DNA of 64,000 nt, from positions 133,848 to 197,847 of the forward strand of contig CAXAMN010015335.1 of the NCBI GenBank assembly GCA_963970005.1, written 5' to 3'. Position numbers and translations under genes: made by a program. Of this stretch, positions 57,101 through 64,000 are shown in pieces; within the stretch, counting starts at the first letter, position 1; every line of letters starts with the position of its first letter. The stretch is from Durusdinium trenchii. Lineage: Eukaryota > Sar > Dinophyceae > Suessiales > Symbiodiniaceae. A model generated the notes under the pieces. It did no database searches, was not told the origin of the DNA, and saw only the letters and a list, made by a program, of their open reading frames with translations.

Positions 57101-60100
57101 TATTGATGTCTTCGGGTCGGACATGTCAACGTCTTGCTCCTCTTTCTCCTGCTCACATTCAGTCTCCATATCGACACCTTCGGCCTCGGGCTGGCCAGTA
57201 GCTTCTGCTCCATGTTCTGGCTCTTTCCCGATCTCGAAGAAGTGGTCGATGTCGAATTCAGGAGGCGGCATGGTCCTCATGCGAACGAGAATCAGTGCCA
57301 CGTTTGCCGCCTCTTCAGAGTGCGGGTCCAATGTTCTGATCATCGATCGCTTTCGGTTCTCATACGTTGTCCTGTCATACAGCGATGCAGTGACGCGCTT
57401 GATGGATTCTTCTAATCCCGTCCTCAAAGCCTCAATGTCACCCCATCCCAAGAACAGGTGTTTGAAGAGTTGAGCAACTTCCAACATGCCCAGCAGCGCC
57501 TCCACCATATCACCTACCCGTTCCTCCGTGGGATCATCTCCGAACATCGTGCGGAATACATCGGGCTCCAGTATGGTCTTGAGGTATTTGGTGTAGCACA
57601 CGTTTCCAAGGTCATAGGATCCCTGGTAGTACTTGGCGCTGCCGACTATTTGCTTTTCCACATGAATGCTGGGTCCTCTCCTCGTTTTGAAGAAGTTCTC
57701 CGTCATTGTTGATGACAACCTGATCCCCCCGAAGAACGAGAGCTCCTTCTGGAAACCGGGGTTCCCGTTAAAGATGATCATCGCTTCGTGTAAGAACTTC
57801 ATCAAGTCTACGTGCGGGTTCATCTCGGAGATCATGACAGTGGGAGAAGATACCGTTTGCCCCATGCCGAAGTTGTAAGGCAATCGAGCACATGCATGGA
57901 ATCGCTTCTGGACGTAGTCTTCTGCGGACATCCCGCGGCATCTATTTGCTGCTCCGTTGATGCCTTCTGCATAGCAATCATCTTTCTGATCGGAGTTTGC
58001 GGGACTGCAGACCAAACAGTAATCGCAGCAAATCTCCTCACCCTCCTTGAAGTCATCAATGACGTACCACCTTTGAGTCCTCGAGTATATTGGTTCTGGC
58101 TGAAGGACTCCCCAGTACTCATCCATCCATGGCATTTTGTTTTCTCTCCTTACCTTCTCCCTCTTCTTCCGCTCAGCCTCATTCTCACCTGAAGGTTCCG
58201 CAGTGGACTGATATGCATGGCTTCCTCTTACGGAGTCTCCGAACAAGTACTGATACAACCTCTCCTTGTCCTGCAACACGTGTTCCAAGTTGGGATCATG
58301 GAGGCTATTCGCTTCAGTCAAGGGATCCGGTGCCATAAAACAAGAAGCGAGCATCTTCTCTCTGAACAAGTACTTTTCCATGACAGCGTGGACCAAAGAG
58401 GTTCCAGACTTCATAGAGTAGGGGTGACCTCCTCCGGCGACCGAAATGGCTCGCCAGAATCTGTCCGACGTCGTGGACATCATGCCATTCAGCGACAGCT
58501 CGTCCTTGATCATGTTGGCTATTTTGCCGAACGAACCGACGGCATGGTGAAACTCCACGTCTGCGCAGATCCTCACGAATGTAGGTAGTTGGCAGCATGC
58601 GTCAAGCTTGATGATCACGTCCCTAAGTCTCGGAACGAAGTCCGTGGGAACAATCACAGTCTTGTATGTCCCCTTCTCGCCCGCAGTCACGAGATGACTC
58701 AATGACAACCACACATGGATGGAGGTGGGCTCATGGCGTTTAACGTCATCAATTCGATCACGAACGAAGTCGATGAAGCCATATGAATCCGTCACCACTC
58801 CCCTCTTGTACTCAGGCGTACATGACATGTTGATGACTTTATCCCATCCAAGTGACAATAAGCTCTGGGCGAACACTGTCTGTTTCCCGGAATTCGATTT
58901 GGTGATGTACCCGAAGTCCGACGTCAGAATCACCTTACTGGTCTTCATGGCGCCGATGAACTCACAGTGCACACTCCCACCGTCAATGGTGCGAGACGCT
59001 GGCTGACACGTGACACTTGGGATGAAGCCCTTCAATGTCTCACGCATCCTCAGCTCCAATTCCGCTTCATCACTCACCTTGGCTTCCATTGGGTAACAAA
59101 GGTTGTATAGCGTCCTCGGAGACGGTAGTCCTCCAGCAAGTGACACTTGTGTTGAGTCGTAGATGTTGGTATATTGAGCGAACCAATGGGCGTCTTCTTT
59201 GTGGTAGTTCCGATCGATCACCGTCTCTTGGTACCCCCCATGCCAGAACATCAAATACGACGTCAACCTCCGTAAGTACTGCAACCATGTCATCTGTCCG
59301 TTAACGGTACAGGGACCTTCTACGGTGTGCCCGGATGGCACCTGATTGGCGCTGACCATTGCGTAGACTTTCATGTCTCGCGAAAAATAGTCTTTCCCAA
59401 ATACGTAGTACTTGTCTGATCCCATCGGAAACGGCATTCTAAACCATGTGGTGACTGAGATGTCCCTTGATGCCGCACCAGTGGATGTTGGTCCACCTGT
59501 CCTTCCCCACCGCTTGTAGGATGCCGACCCATGCCCAGTTGAACAGTCGGAAGGACGTCCCGAAAAGTTCTGCTGTTCGGATGACGACGGCGGTGGAGGA
59601 GGTCTTGGTGCGCGAGGCATTGGTTTGGCCGTCGGCCTAGTGAAGTCACCATATATCTGAAGCGGCGGGCACCATTGTGGTCTATGAGCAACGTCAGGAG
59701 GCTCCGGACCTTCGCTATCCTGCATGTTCCAAAATGGCAACGAGGGGATAATTCTGTCCTCGATTTTCTTCTTCAACTCCTCGATGTAGTCGGTGTAGGA
59801 TTTGAAGGCACTGCTCCGTCGGTTGTACTCATCTTGCCTCCCGCTCTCCGCTGCAGCTGCGTTGTACTGAACTCGAAACATTGTGGGTTCAACCGGGATC
59901 CACTCATTGATCATCGGCATGACCTTCTCCCTCATGAATCTGAGTTCTTCTGGTATTAACGTGGCCACCAGAGGCTTGCAGTTGTCAAGGTACTGCACCA
60001 TAACACTCATGGAGCCTAAAAAGGTCTCCATATGGTTCTGAGCTGCTGACCTGTACTTCGGCAATCCTCTCTTCCTGGCAATCAGGTCCTCGAGCACATC

Positions 60101-62638
60101 GATCACATGGATCTTGTCCAATGTGCTGTCCAAGTTGTGGACTCTTATTGCCAGTGCCATGTTGCGGACCTCTCTGTTCACCGTATCTATCAGCTCTTTC
60201 ACCTTCTCCTTCGCGTTTCGACTGGTGAGTTTGTCAGAGGTGTGGTAGAAGATCGAGCTGAAGATCGTGTAGTAACTTTCGAGGCGGGTAGCATAGACGT
60301 GGTCTGACGGATCCGCGGCTTCACGCATGTTCATACTCTCCTTGGCCGACCCGGACAGGTTCCTCCATTGTTGGTAGGCAACCATAGTGTCATTGAATCT
60401 GCCGTTGTTGATGAAGTCGCGGACGTCGTCCCATAAGTCATCGATCGCCCCAATCTCCTCAGGCTCCACGAGGTAGCGAGAAAGGTTGCTGAAGATCCCT
60501 CTCGCATCGTTCCCGAAGCGCCCCTTAATGGTGGCCATGGATAACTTATAGCGTCTTACCAAGTCGCCTGTAGTCTCCTTCTTCTCGTCCTCGTTCATGT
60601 AGCCCACTAACTTCTTCAGTGAAGCGGTCAAGAATTTGGTGTCATCGGATCTTGTCCTGGACATTGCATAGTTGATGGATAACGGGACGAGCGGAGGAAT
60701 GCCGACGGCAATCCATGCTTCAACCACATCCAACCCATGCGTGCTCCTTGACATCCTTGGAGGCAGGGCAATCTGCCCTCTCTCCTTCATCTCAACCAGG
60801 CCATCGAGGATCTTGATGATGAAAGTCGGGTAGCCGCCCGTGTTGCTGTTATAGTTCATGACACCACCAACAGACTCCATAGCCACGTCGCTAAAGCGTA
60901 CGGGTGAAGCAATGCTGTGGTCACACGAACAGACACAACAGTTCAGGAAATCATGAATGTCATGTGGTTTGATCCGTCTTGCGTGTGATGCTCGTGTACC
61001 TTGCTCGTAACATGTGTACACAGTCTCGTTTGGTGTTACATCACACACTGAGCGCTCATTGAGGGAACTACCCAAGGCTCGAATCATAAGGCACGGAACG
61101 GCATGCATCATCTTCTCAGATATCTGAAGTGCAGCGATCCTCTTGGTCACGGTCTTCAGGATGATGCCGACTATCTTCTTATTATACAATTGGGTAGTCT
61201 TAGTGTACTTACCTGCACAATCTCTATGATTATGGCTCTTGTCACATGTTCTGCTGAGTTGGTTACCGAACTCAAGATTCCATGATACAATCTTCCAAGG
61301 TTTCTTGATGAATTTCTTGTCAGAATGCGAATCGTTGAACTCAGCTCCTAACCCATACATACATCCATCAAACACATGACAGTCGCAATCAGCGCCGCCC
61401 AACAAACTTTGAACCCGTTGATCTTTCCAGTAGGCACAGTATCGTGGTAGTTCAAACAGTGCGGCGGCTCCGATCTTCAAAACACGAACCATAACAGTTT
61501 CAAAACGTTCCCAAAGGTCCCAGTATAGTGCTCGCTTAAGCTCAATAGATTTAGCTATCGCGTCGCTAACTTTAGCGTTGTATCTCGACCACGCCGATCC
61601 GCCTGTGCAGGGTCCTGCAAACATTACTGTATCCTTCTCCGAACGCACCGCTGCAAGCGCACGTGCAATTCCGTACGGTGAAGTGAGGTCGTCGCTCTGA
61701 GATACAGTGACGATGGTGCAGTCGTGCTTCGCCGCTAGGTGGGTGAAGTGATTGCATTCCTCTGAACACAGTAGGATGAATGCGGGCTCTTTACCTATAT
61801 CGTACAGATCGATTACAATCTGTTCGTCGCGGGCGGCAAGGTTGTCGTCTTCTTCGCACAACACGAACTGGTACCGATATGCTATTTTCCCGTCATGTCG
61901 TCTCAAGTTGACATCAGCTATTCTGTGCTCTTTACTCTCCTCGCTCTTGGCCTTGCTAATGGAGACGAACGTTGGGACAATGATATCCTTCAATGGGATC
62001 GTTTTCATACGCTTTGGGGTGCTGCATAATGCTATCGCAGCCGATTTAGCTTCCTCGTTTTCCGATTCAGCATGGTTTCCCCTAAGGGTGAACACAGTCT
62101 TGCCTGTCCATCGGAGGTGCGTTTTGGTATGCGTACCTCTACCTGAGTGTCGCCAATAGTCCTTGACACAATCCTCAAAATCTGATGAGCCGAATTGACT
62201 TCCCTGACGGTAAGTCATCCTATCATCTTTGATCCGTGACATGTCGACTGGACAAGATGGCGCGTCACCCGGGCAGAACGCCTTTCTCCTAGGAGACGAG
62301 TGTATTCTTGTTAGCGTCCTAGCTTCTTCGTCTACCTCCCAATGATCGTGAACTGAGTGCTCTTGCTCTTCTGGATCCGAAACAAAATTGTCGAAAATCA
62401 TCGAAGACCCCGCAGACCCCCCATTCCCCCCATGCACAAGGCGCGTCAGGGCGTTGAGCACGTGTAAGGCAGAGGTCGAGCAGTGATGAATCGACAAGTA
62501 CAAGGACGAATCACGGAGAGTCTGTTGCAACTCCCGACATTGGACAAGCGGACGCAAGCTAAACAAAAGATGTGGAAGAGTCGCAGCGTCAAAATGACTA
62601 GGTGCAGGAGCTGACGCTTCGGGTAACGGAGAAGACAA
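54125..62638 (-). CDS. 2,837-residue ORF of a Copia-type element with Tpt1/KptA domain
   Basis: ATG at 62638, overlapping the Copia pol ORF by about 190 bases in the -1 frame. Residues 341-480: FAGPCTGGSAW, FDGCMYGL, KKPWKIV and H-x3-C-x-G, a domain I associate with dinoflagellate retroelements; PCxxGS loosely recalls cytosine methyltransferases. About 1600-1720: an RNase III-like stretch ending ERVGDMVEALLGML (weak). About 1859: a CCHC knuckle (CIHCMKSGHTTLNC). About 2065-2335: RNA 2'-phosphotransferase, with the catalytic LRH, GAWVSWEDLL, RFQML, VAVRATSAHS, FHATN…GL, R-x2-IHFT and GLLISATGSLLVEDVVP in Tpt1/KptA order. About 2443: a zinc ribbon (CPNC…CPHC). Tpt1 removes 2'-phosphates from spliced tRNA; its use by a retroelement is unexplained. 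The ORF is intact. Confidence 0.82.
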   Translation of the reverse strand: MSSPLPEASAPAPSHFDAATLPHLLFSLRPLVQCRELQQTLRDSSLYLSIHHCSTSALHVLNALTRLVHGGNGGSAGSSMIFDNFVSDPEEQEHSVHDHWEVDEEARTLTRIHSSPRRKAFCPGDAPSCPVDMSRIKDDRMTYRQGSQFGSSDFEDCVKDYWRHSGRGTHTKTHLRWTGKTVFTLRGNHAESENEEAKSAAIALCSTPKRMKTIPLKDIIVPTFVSISKAKSEESKEHRIADVNLRRHDGKIAYRYQFVLCEEDDNLAARDEQIVIDLYDIGKEPAFILLCSEECNHFTHLAAKHDCTIVTVSQSDDLTSPYGIARALAAVRSEKDTVMFAGPCTGGSAWSRYNAKVSDAIAKSIELKRALYWDLWERFETVMVRVLKIGAAALFELPRYCAYWKDQRVQSLLGGADCDCHVFDGCMYGLGAEFNDSHSDKKFIKKPWKIVSWNLEFGNQLSRTCDKSHNHRDCAGKYTKTTQLYNKKIVGIILKTVTKRIAALQISEKMMHAVPCLMIRALGSSLNERSVCDVTPNETVYTCYEQGTRASHARRIKPHDIHDFLNCCVCSCDHSIASPVRFSDVAMESVGGVMNYNSNTGGYPTFIIKILDGLVEMKERGQIALPPRMSRSTHGLDVVEAWIAVGIPPLVPLSINYAMSRTRSDDTKFLTASLKKLVGYMNEDEKKETTGDLVRRYKLSMATIKGRFGNDARGIFSNLSRYLVEPEEIGAIDDLWDDVRDFINNGRFNDTMVAYQQWRNLSGSAKESMNMREAADPSDHVYATRLESYYTIFSSIFYHTSDKLTSRNAKEKVKELIDTVNREVRNMALAIRVHNLDSTLDKIHVIDVLEDLIARKRGLPKYRSAAQNHMETFLGSMSVMVQYLDNCKPLVATLIPEELRFMREKVMPMINEWIPVEPTMFRVQYNAAAAESGRQDEYNRRSSAFKSYTDYIEELKKKIEDRIIPSLPFWNMQDSEGPEPPDVAHRPQWCPPLQIYGDFTRPTAKPMPRAPRPPPPPSSSEQQNFSGRPSDCSTGHGSASYKRWGRTGGPTSTGAASRDISVTTWFRMPFPMGSDKYYVFGKDYFSRDMKVYAMVSANQVPSGHTVEGPCTVNGQMTWLQYLRRLTSYLMFWHGGYQETVIDRNYHKEDAHWFAQYTNIYDSTQVSLAGGLPSPRTLYNLCYPMEAKVSDEAELELRMRETLKGFIPSVTCQPASRTIDGGSVHCEFIGAMKTSKVILTSDFGYITKSNSGKQTVFAQSLLSLGWDKVINMSCTPEYKRGVVTDSYGFIDFVRDRIDDVKRHEPTSIHVWLSLSHLVTAGEKGTYKTVIVPTDFVPRLRDVIIKLDACCQLPTFVRICADVEFHHAVGSFGKIANMIKDELSLNGMMSTTSDRFWRAISVAGGGHPYSMKSGTSLVHAVMEKYLFREKMLASCFMAPDPLTEANSLHDPNLEHVLQDKERLYQYLFGDSVRGSHAYQSTAEPSGENEAERKKREKVRRENKMPWMDEYWGVLQPEPIYSRTQRWYVIDDFKEGEEICCDYCLVCSPANSDQKDDCYAEGINGAANRCRGMSAEDYVQKRFHACARLPYNFGMGQTVSSPTVMISEMNPHVDLMKFLHEAMIIFNGNPGFQKELSFFGGIRLSSTMTENFFKTRRGPSIHVEKQIVGSAKYYQGSYDLGNVCYTKYLKTILEPDVFRTMFGDDPTEERVGDMVEALLGMLEVAQLFKHLFLGWGDIEALRTGLEESIKRVTASLYDRTTYENRKRSMIRTLDPHSEEAANVALILVRMRTMPPPEFDIDHFFEIGKEPEHGAEATGQPEAEGVDMETECEQEKEEQDVDMSDPKTSILQAIDEFEKKIGQAEFCIHCMKSGHTTLNCEKIPSSSPTVTSVLSDWKKRVKGEVAPDDVPSGHPTDEPKKKKQRASPTPDRKVDSEFRRKEMLKARVVTMFDHDGFTLIESADGVEGGTHSYNGRKLAEVGPRDMRVVYEFVERAFVHSSSLKPKACHQFYPLPTRREKGYKPIDPMTMIGKVELVPINGVTFAAQNSDYGNLKYPTRDCRVPEYSQASQALSRRLGAKLRHRIGRQFRTGGRLTPIKCDEGAWVSWEDLLADNAVWEDGYHYGNIDIVTKKARLEKYLDQNYECFRITKRIRFQMLAVRVHPDELNDPDDPMEKEWIDELKGMGISKGRLHNSDGWCFPVAVRATSAHSSDGGGYDVTINIDHIGSRMTNDMALSMVTAFHATNLGALTSIMRRGLVPGGLGTSGRDSIHFTCFPLWAWEQGYKGKPWLGRKVALSDRPVVPYIPVSKLQEYGLLISATGSLLVEDVVPFDEVKGAWLQCDNAEPGQPEEIEWIRLLNREPDPGSYLVLESKYGNPIMTPRYQKLESLAIEVQDDTYSEDDAKIKKLLSMVEESGDYPEYDSTEWQEIFEEIVYRRAMKDYDSRPCPNCLGEVDVRLTICPHCVAVLIANGKLTHVVPKETRDRNQRSPPRDVPASSSGEATSSAGANIDEVIKNARKTAEEVIDVEESEGEEDEEVPIILKERPDEAEGEPEYREVPQDGYGNELPQPFPFAIDELPQEAAIPIDHNFAVTQQFDLRLMKLIKSLANATFDINCFESREDVLRKFDDGQRHDTPFNRWPLVPNDPDTGFPRRLQRAEVVGMSKWTNDTYATEAWQIYEFHAHVIHPMMITAIRCGLSHKYLKEVGSTRRNMSDPKAQRSEAQEEIIEKLAFISNFIRRLIRKTFGASRYSYYQKPDDEGAAPYKFIDISPAIKSERKNVTKEILVACRYYGIEVSDTQTQKLKSFEEQIRRGNPRNVELIKDYIGFVGADYTRQLTNG

Positions 62639-64000
62639 AGGGTGAAACTGAAAGAACGCACGTTCGACCCAACGTCAAACCGAACGGGTTCTAAGTTAGG
62701 GTCAACCTTATCCTCGATCTGTTGCCATTGCGCATCCTGCAAGATCCAGGTGCTGCGAAGGTAAGCCATATCAGGGGGAGCCCGTGGTGGGCGCAGCCGG
62801 TACAGCTTGGGAGTACGAACCATAACATAGGGGTCGCATCCCGGGATCTCTTGCAGTCCCTCTTTGCTCGAAAGTCCCGGCTGATACAGCTGTGGCGGGA
62901 CAACCGGAATGGTGGTGTAAGGGTATGTTGGCACCTTACTGTGACGGTCTTTCTGAAGCTGCTTGGCGTAAGACAACCCGTCGTGAGTTGGCTTCATCAA
63001 GTCTAGCAACGCTTGGCTGCGCAGACCATCGTCGCTCAGTATATTGATCAGCATGCACGCATGTTTCCATGAGTTGGCATCGTCGAATCCTTTAGTGTGG
63101 ATATCGGCAGCCATACGAGCAGTAACCTCATATACGAGCAACAGGTAGTCACGCTTGAACATCTCATACAACCAAGTGATGGAAATACCATGAGTGCGCT
63201 CCATGTGACGCATCGTGGGGTTCCTCCCACTCCTCATGACATTAATCATCGCTTGATTATCGTCATAAAAGACTATTCGTGGTGGCGTCCTCATCAAAGT
63301 CTCCCATGCACTGATGCTTGGGATTCCAAGTGTCCTCAATGCGTAATCCGCCGCGACAATCTCAGCCTCCGGGGTGGAGTGGCTAACGCACCCTTGACGT
63401 TTGCTACCTCCTGCCAACGGGAAGCGAGTTCGTTTGCCTTGGACATGCATGTGTGCACCGGAAGTCGACTTCAACGATTGACCACATCCTGCGTAGTCCG
63501 CATCTGCGAATAGGGCTAACGACAGATCTGCTTTGGAGTCACCGACCCAACCTATCATTTTCTGATCGGCTGAATGATGCACATAACACATCAGGTGGTG
63601 CAGTTTAGCATCATTGGCAACCGTCCATTTTGTCACATTGCGAGCCAGCACGTTGATGGCCCGTAACAGGTCAAAACGCGCTATTCTAGCAGCGTACAAC
63701 AGTTTCATTAGGAGACTAGCAGCATGAGGTGCTAGGGTACCACGAGGTTGCTCCTTCGTATCAGACTTGACGTCATCGTCTGTTGACCTGGCCTTGGAAG
63801 CTGCCTGGTCAGGCGAGAAGCAAGTACCACACCATGTGCATGTGACAGCAAGTCCCTTTTGGGTACTGCATGGTGCTCTCGATGGATGATCCTTGGTGAC
63901 ATCCGGTAACATCGGTGTTGCAACTTTCTTCAATACTGTGTCCTTACCTACTATGTCGAGGTATTTGACCACACTCATTTTGAGCAGAGCGCTCATATCA
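62446..64000 (-). CDS. Copia-type polyprotein, RT C-terminus and RNase H (partial)
   Basis: The frame is open past the right edge of the window, so only the last 516 residues or so are seen. The Ty1/Copia RNase H is clear: LALFADADYAGC, KSTSGAHMHV, CVSHSTPEAEIVAADYAL, VFYDDNQAMINV and MAADIHTKGFDD, giving the catalytic D-E-D set and the C-terminal tether. The preceding YLDIVGKDTVLKKVATPMLP fits the end of a Copia reverse transcriptase. The 3' end overlaps the 2,837-residue ORF; a -1 shift or separate initiation would be needed to express the latter. Confidence 0.9.
   Translation of the reverse strand, partial: DMSALLKMSVVKYLDIVGKDTVLKKVATPMLPDVTKDHPSRAPCSTQKGLAVTCTWCGTCFSPDQAASKARSTDDDVKSDTKEQPRGTLAPHAASLLMKLLYAARIARFDLLRAINVLARNVTKWTVANDAKLHHLMCYVHHSADQKMIGWVGDSKADLSLALFADADYAGCGQSLKSTSGAHMHVQGKRTRFPLAGGSKRQGCVSHSTPEAEIVAADYALRTLGIPSISAWETLMRTPPRIVFYDDNQAMINVMRSGRNPTMRHMERTHGISITWLYEMFKRDYLLLVYEVTARMAADIHTKGFDDANSWKHACMLINILSDDGLRSQALLDLMKPTHDGLSYAKQLQKDRHSKVPTYPYTTIPVVPPQLYQPGLSSKEGLQEIPGCDPYVMVRTPKLYRLRPPRAPPDMAYLRSTWILQDAQWQQIEDKVDPNLEPVRFDVGSNVRSFSFTLCLLRYPKRQLLHLVILTLRLFHIFCLACVRLSNVGSCNRLSVIRPCTCRFITARPLPYTCSTP

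Overview
The window reads as dinoflagellate nuclear DNA made almost entirely of mobile elements inserted into one another. The main evidence is a near-complete dinoflagellate spliced leader (SL; canonical form ends GCCATTTTGGCTCAAG) fused to an element at 38473-38492, plus shorter relict SLs at several other places. A 35-residue-repeat PPR gene, UBL+LRR_5 genes and very large retroelement ORFs fit the same group. I cannot name a species; the family Symbiodiniaceae is only a guess. A 10-N scaffold gap lies at 31171-31180.

Layout from the outside in. (1) A+T-rich host DNA: 1-1729, 43030-43585, 50655-51003. (2) LINE-A, minus strand, 1739-43020 (about 6.5 kb once its insert is removed). (3) A giant 'outer' retroelement inside LINE-A, 3721-38492, minus strand, with a poly(A) end at 3721 and an exact 20-bp target duplication (3701-3720 = 38493-38512). 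It is about 14 kb without its own insert. (4) A giant 'inner' retroelement inside the outer one, 10605-31406, minus strand, 20.8 kb, with a poly(A) end at 10605 and an exact 15-bp duplication (10590-10604 = 31407-31421). Removing each insert rejoins an open reading frame. (5) To the right, LINE-B at 43586-50654 has a complete U6 snRNA sequence as its 5' end and is flanked by a 142-bp direct repeat. (6) A PPR gene, 51004-52893. (7) The 3' half of a Copia-type retrotransposon, 54125-64000, including a 2,837-residue ORF with a recognisable Tpt1/KptA RNA 2'-phosphotransferase domain.

The two giant elements belong to one family. The inner one is polycistronic in the order: RNase H/polymerase-like ORF, three small ORFs of unknown function, a polyprotein with glycosyltransferase-like, alpha/beta-hydrolase-like and UPF1-type helicase segments, a nuclear-type basic protein, and two UBL-LRR_5 proteins. 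The outer one starts with an SL joined exactly to a splice acceptor that is still intact in the inner one (24963/24962). It is therefore best read as the retrotransposed cDNA of a trans-spliced downstream cistron set. Several cistrons carry older relict SLs at their 5' ends, suggesting the element was assembled from SL-bearing cDNAs.

Both giant elements are dotted with tiny perfect hairpins: a 5-7 bp stem of differing sequence closed on a CTTA loop on the sense strand. They occupy 11 distinct positions, both inside ORFs and between them, and I see none as good in the other elements. Both LINE copies end in three 3' stem-loops whose stems differ in sequence but keep pairing, and both encode C2H2 zinc fingers and a ubiquitin-specific protease downstream of the reverse transcriptase.
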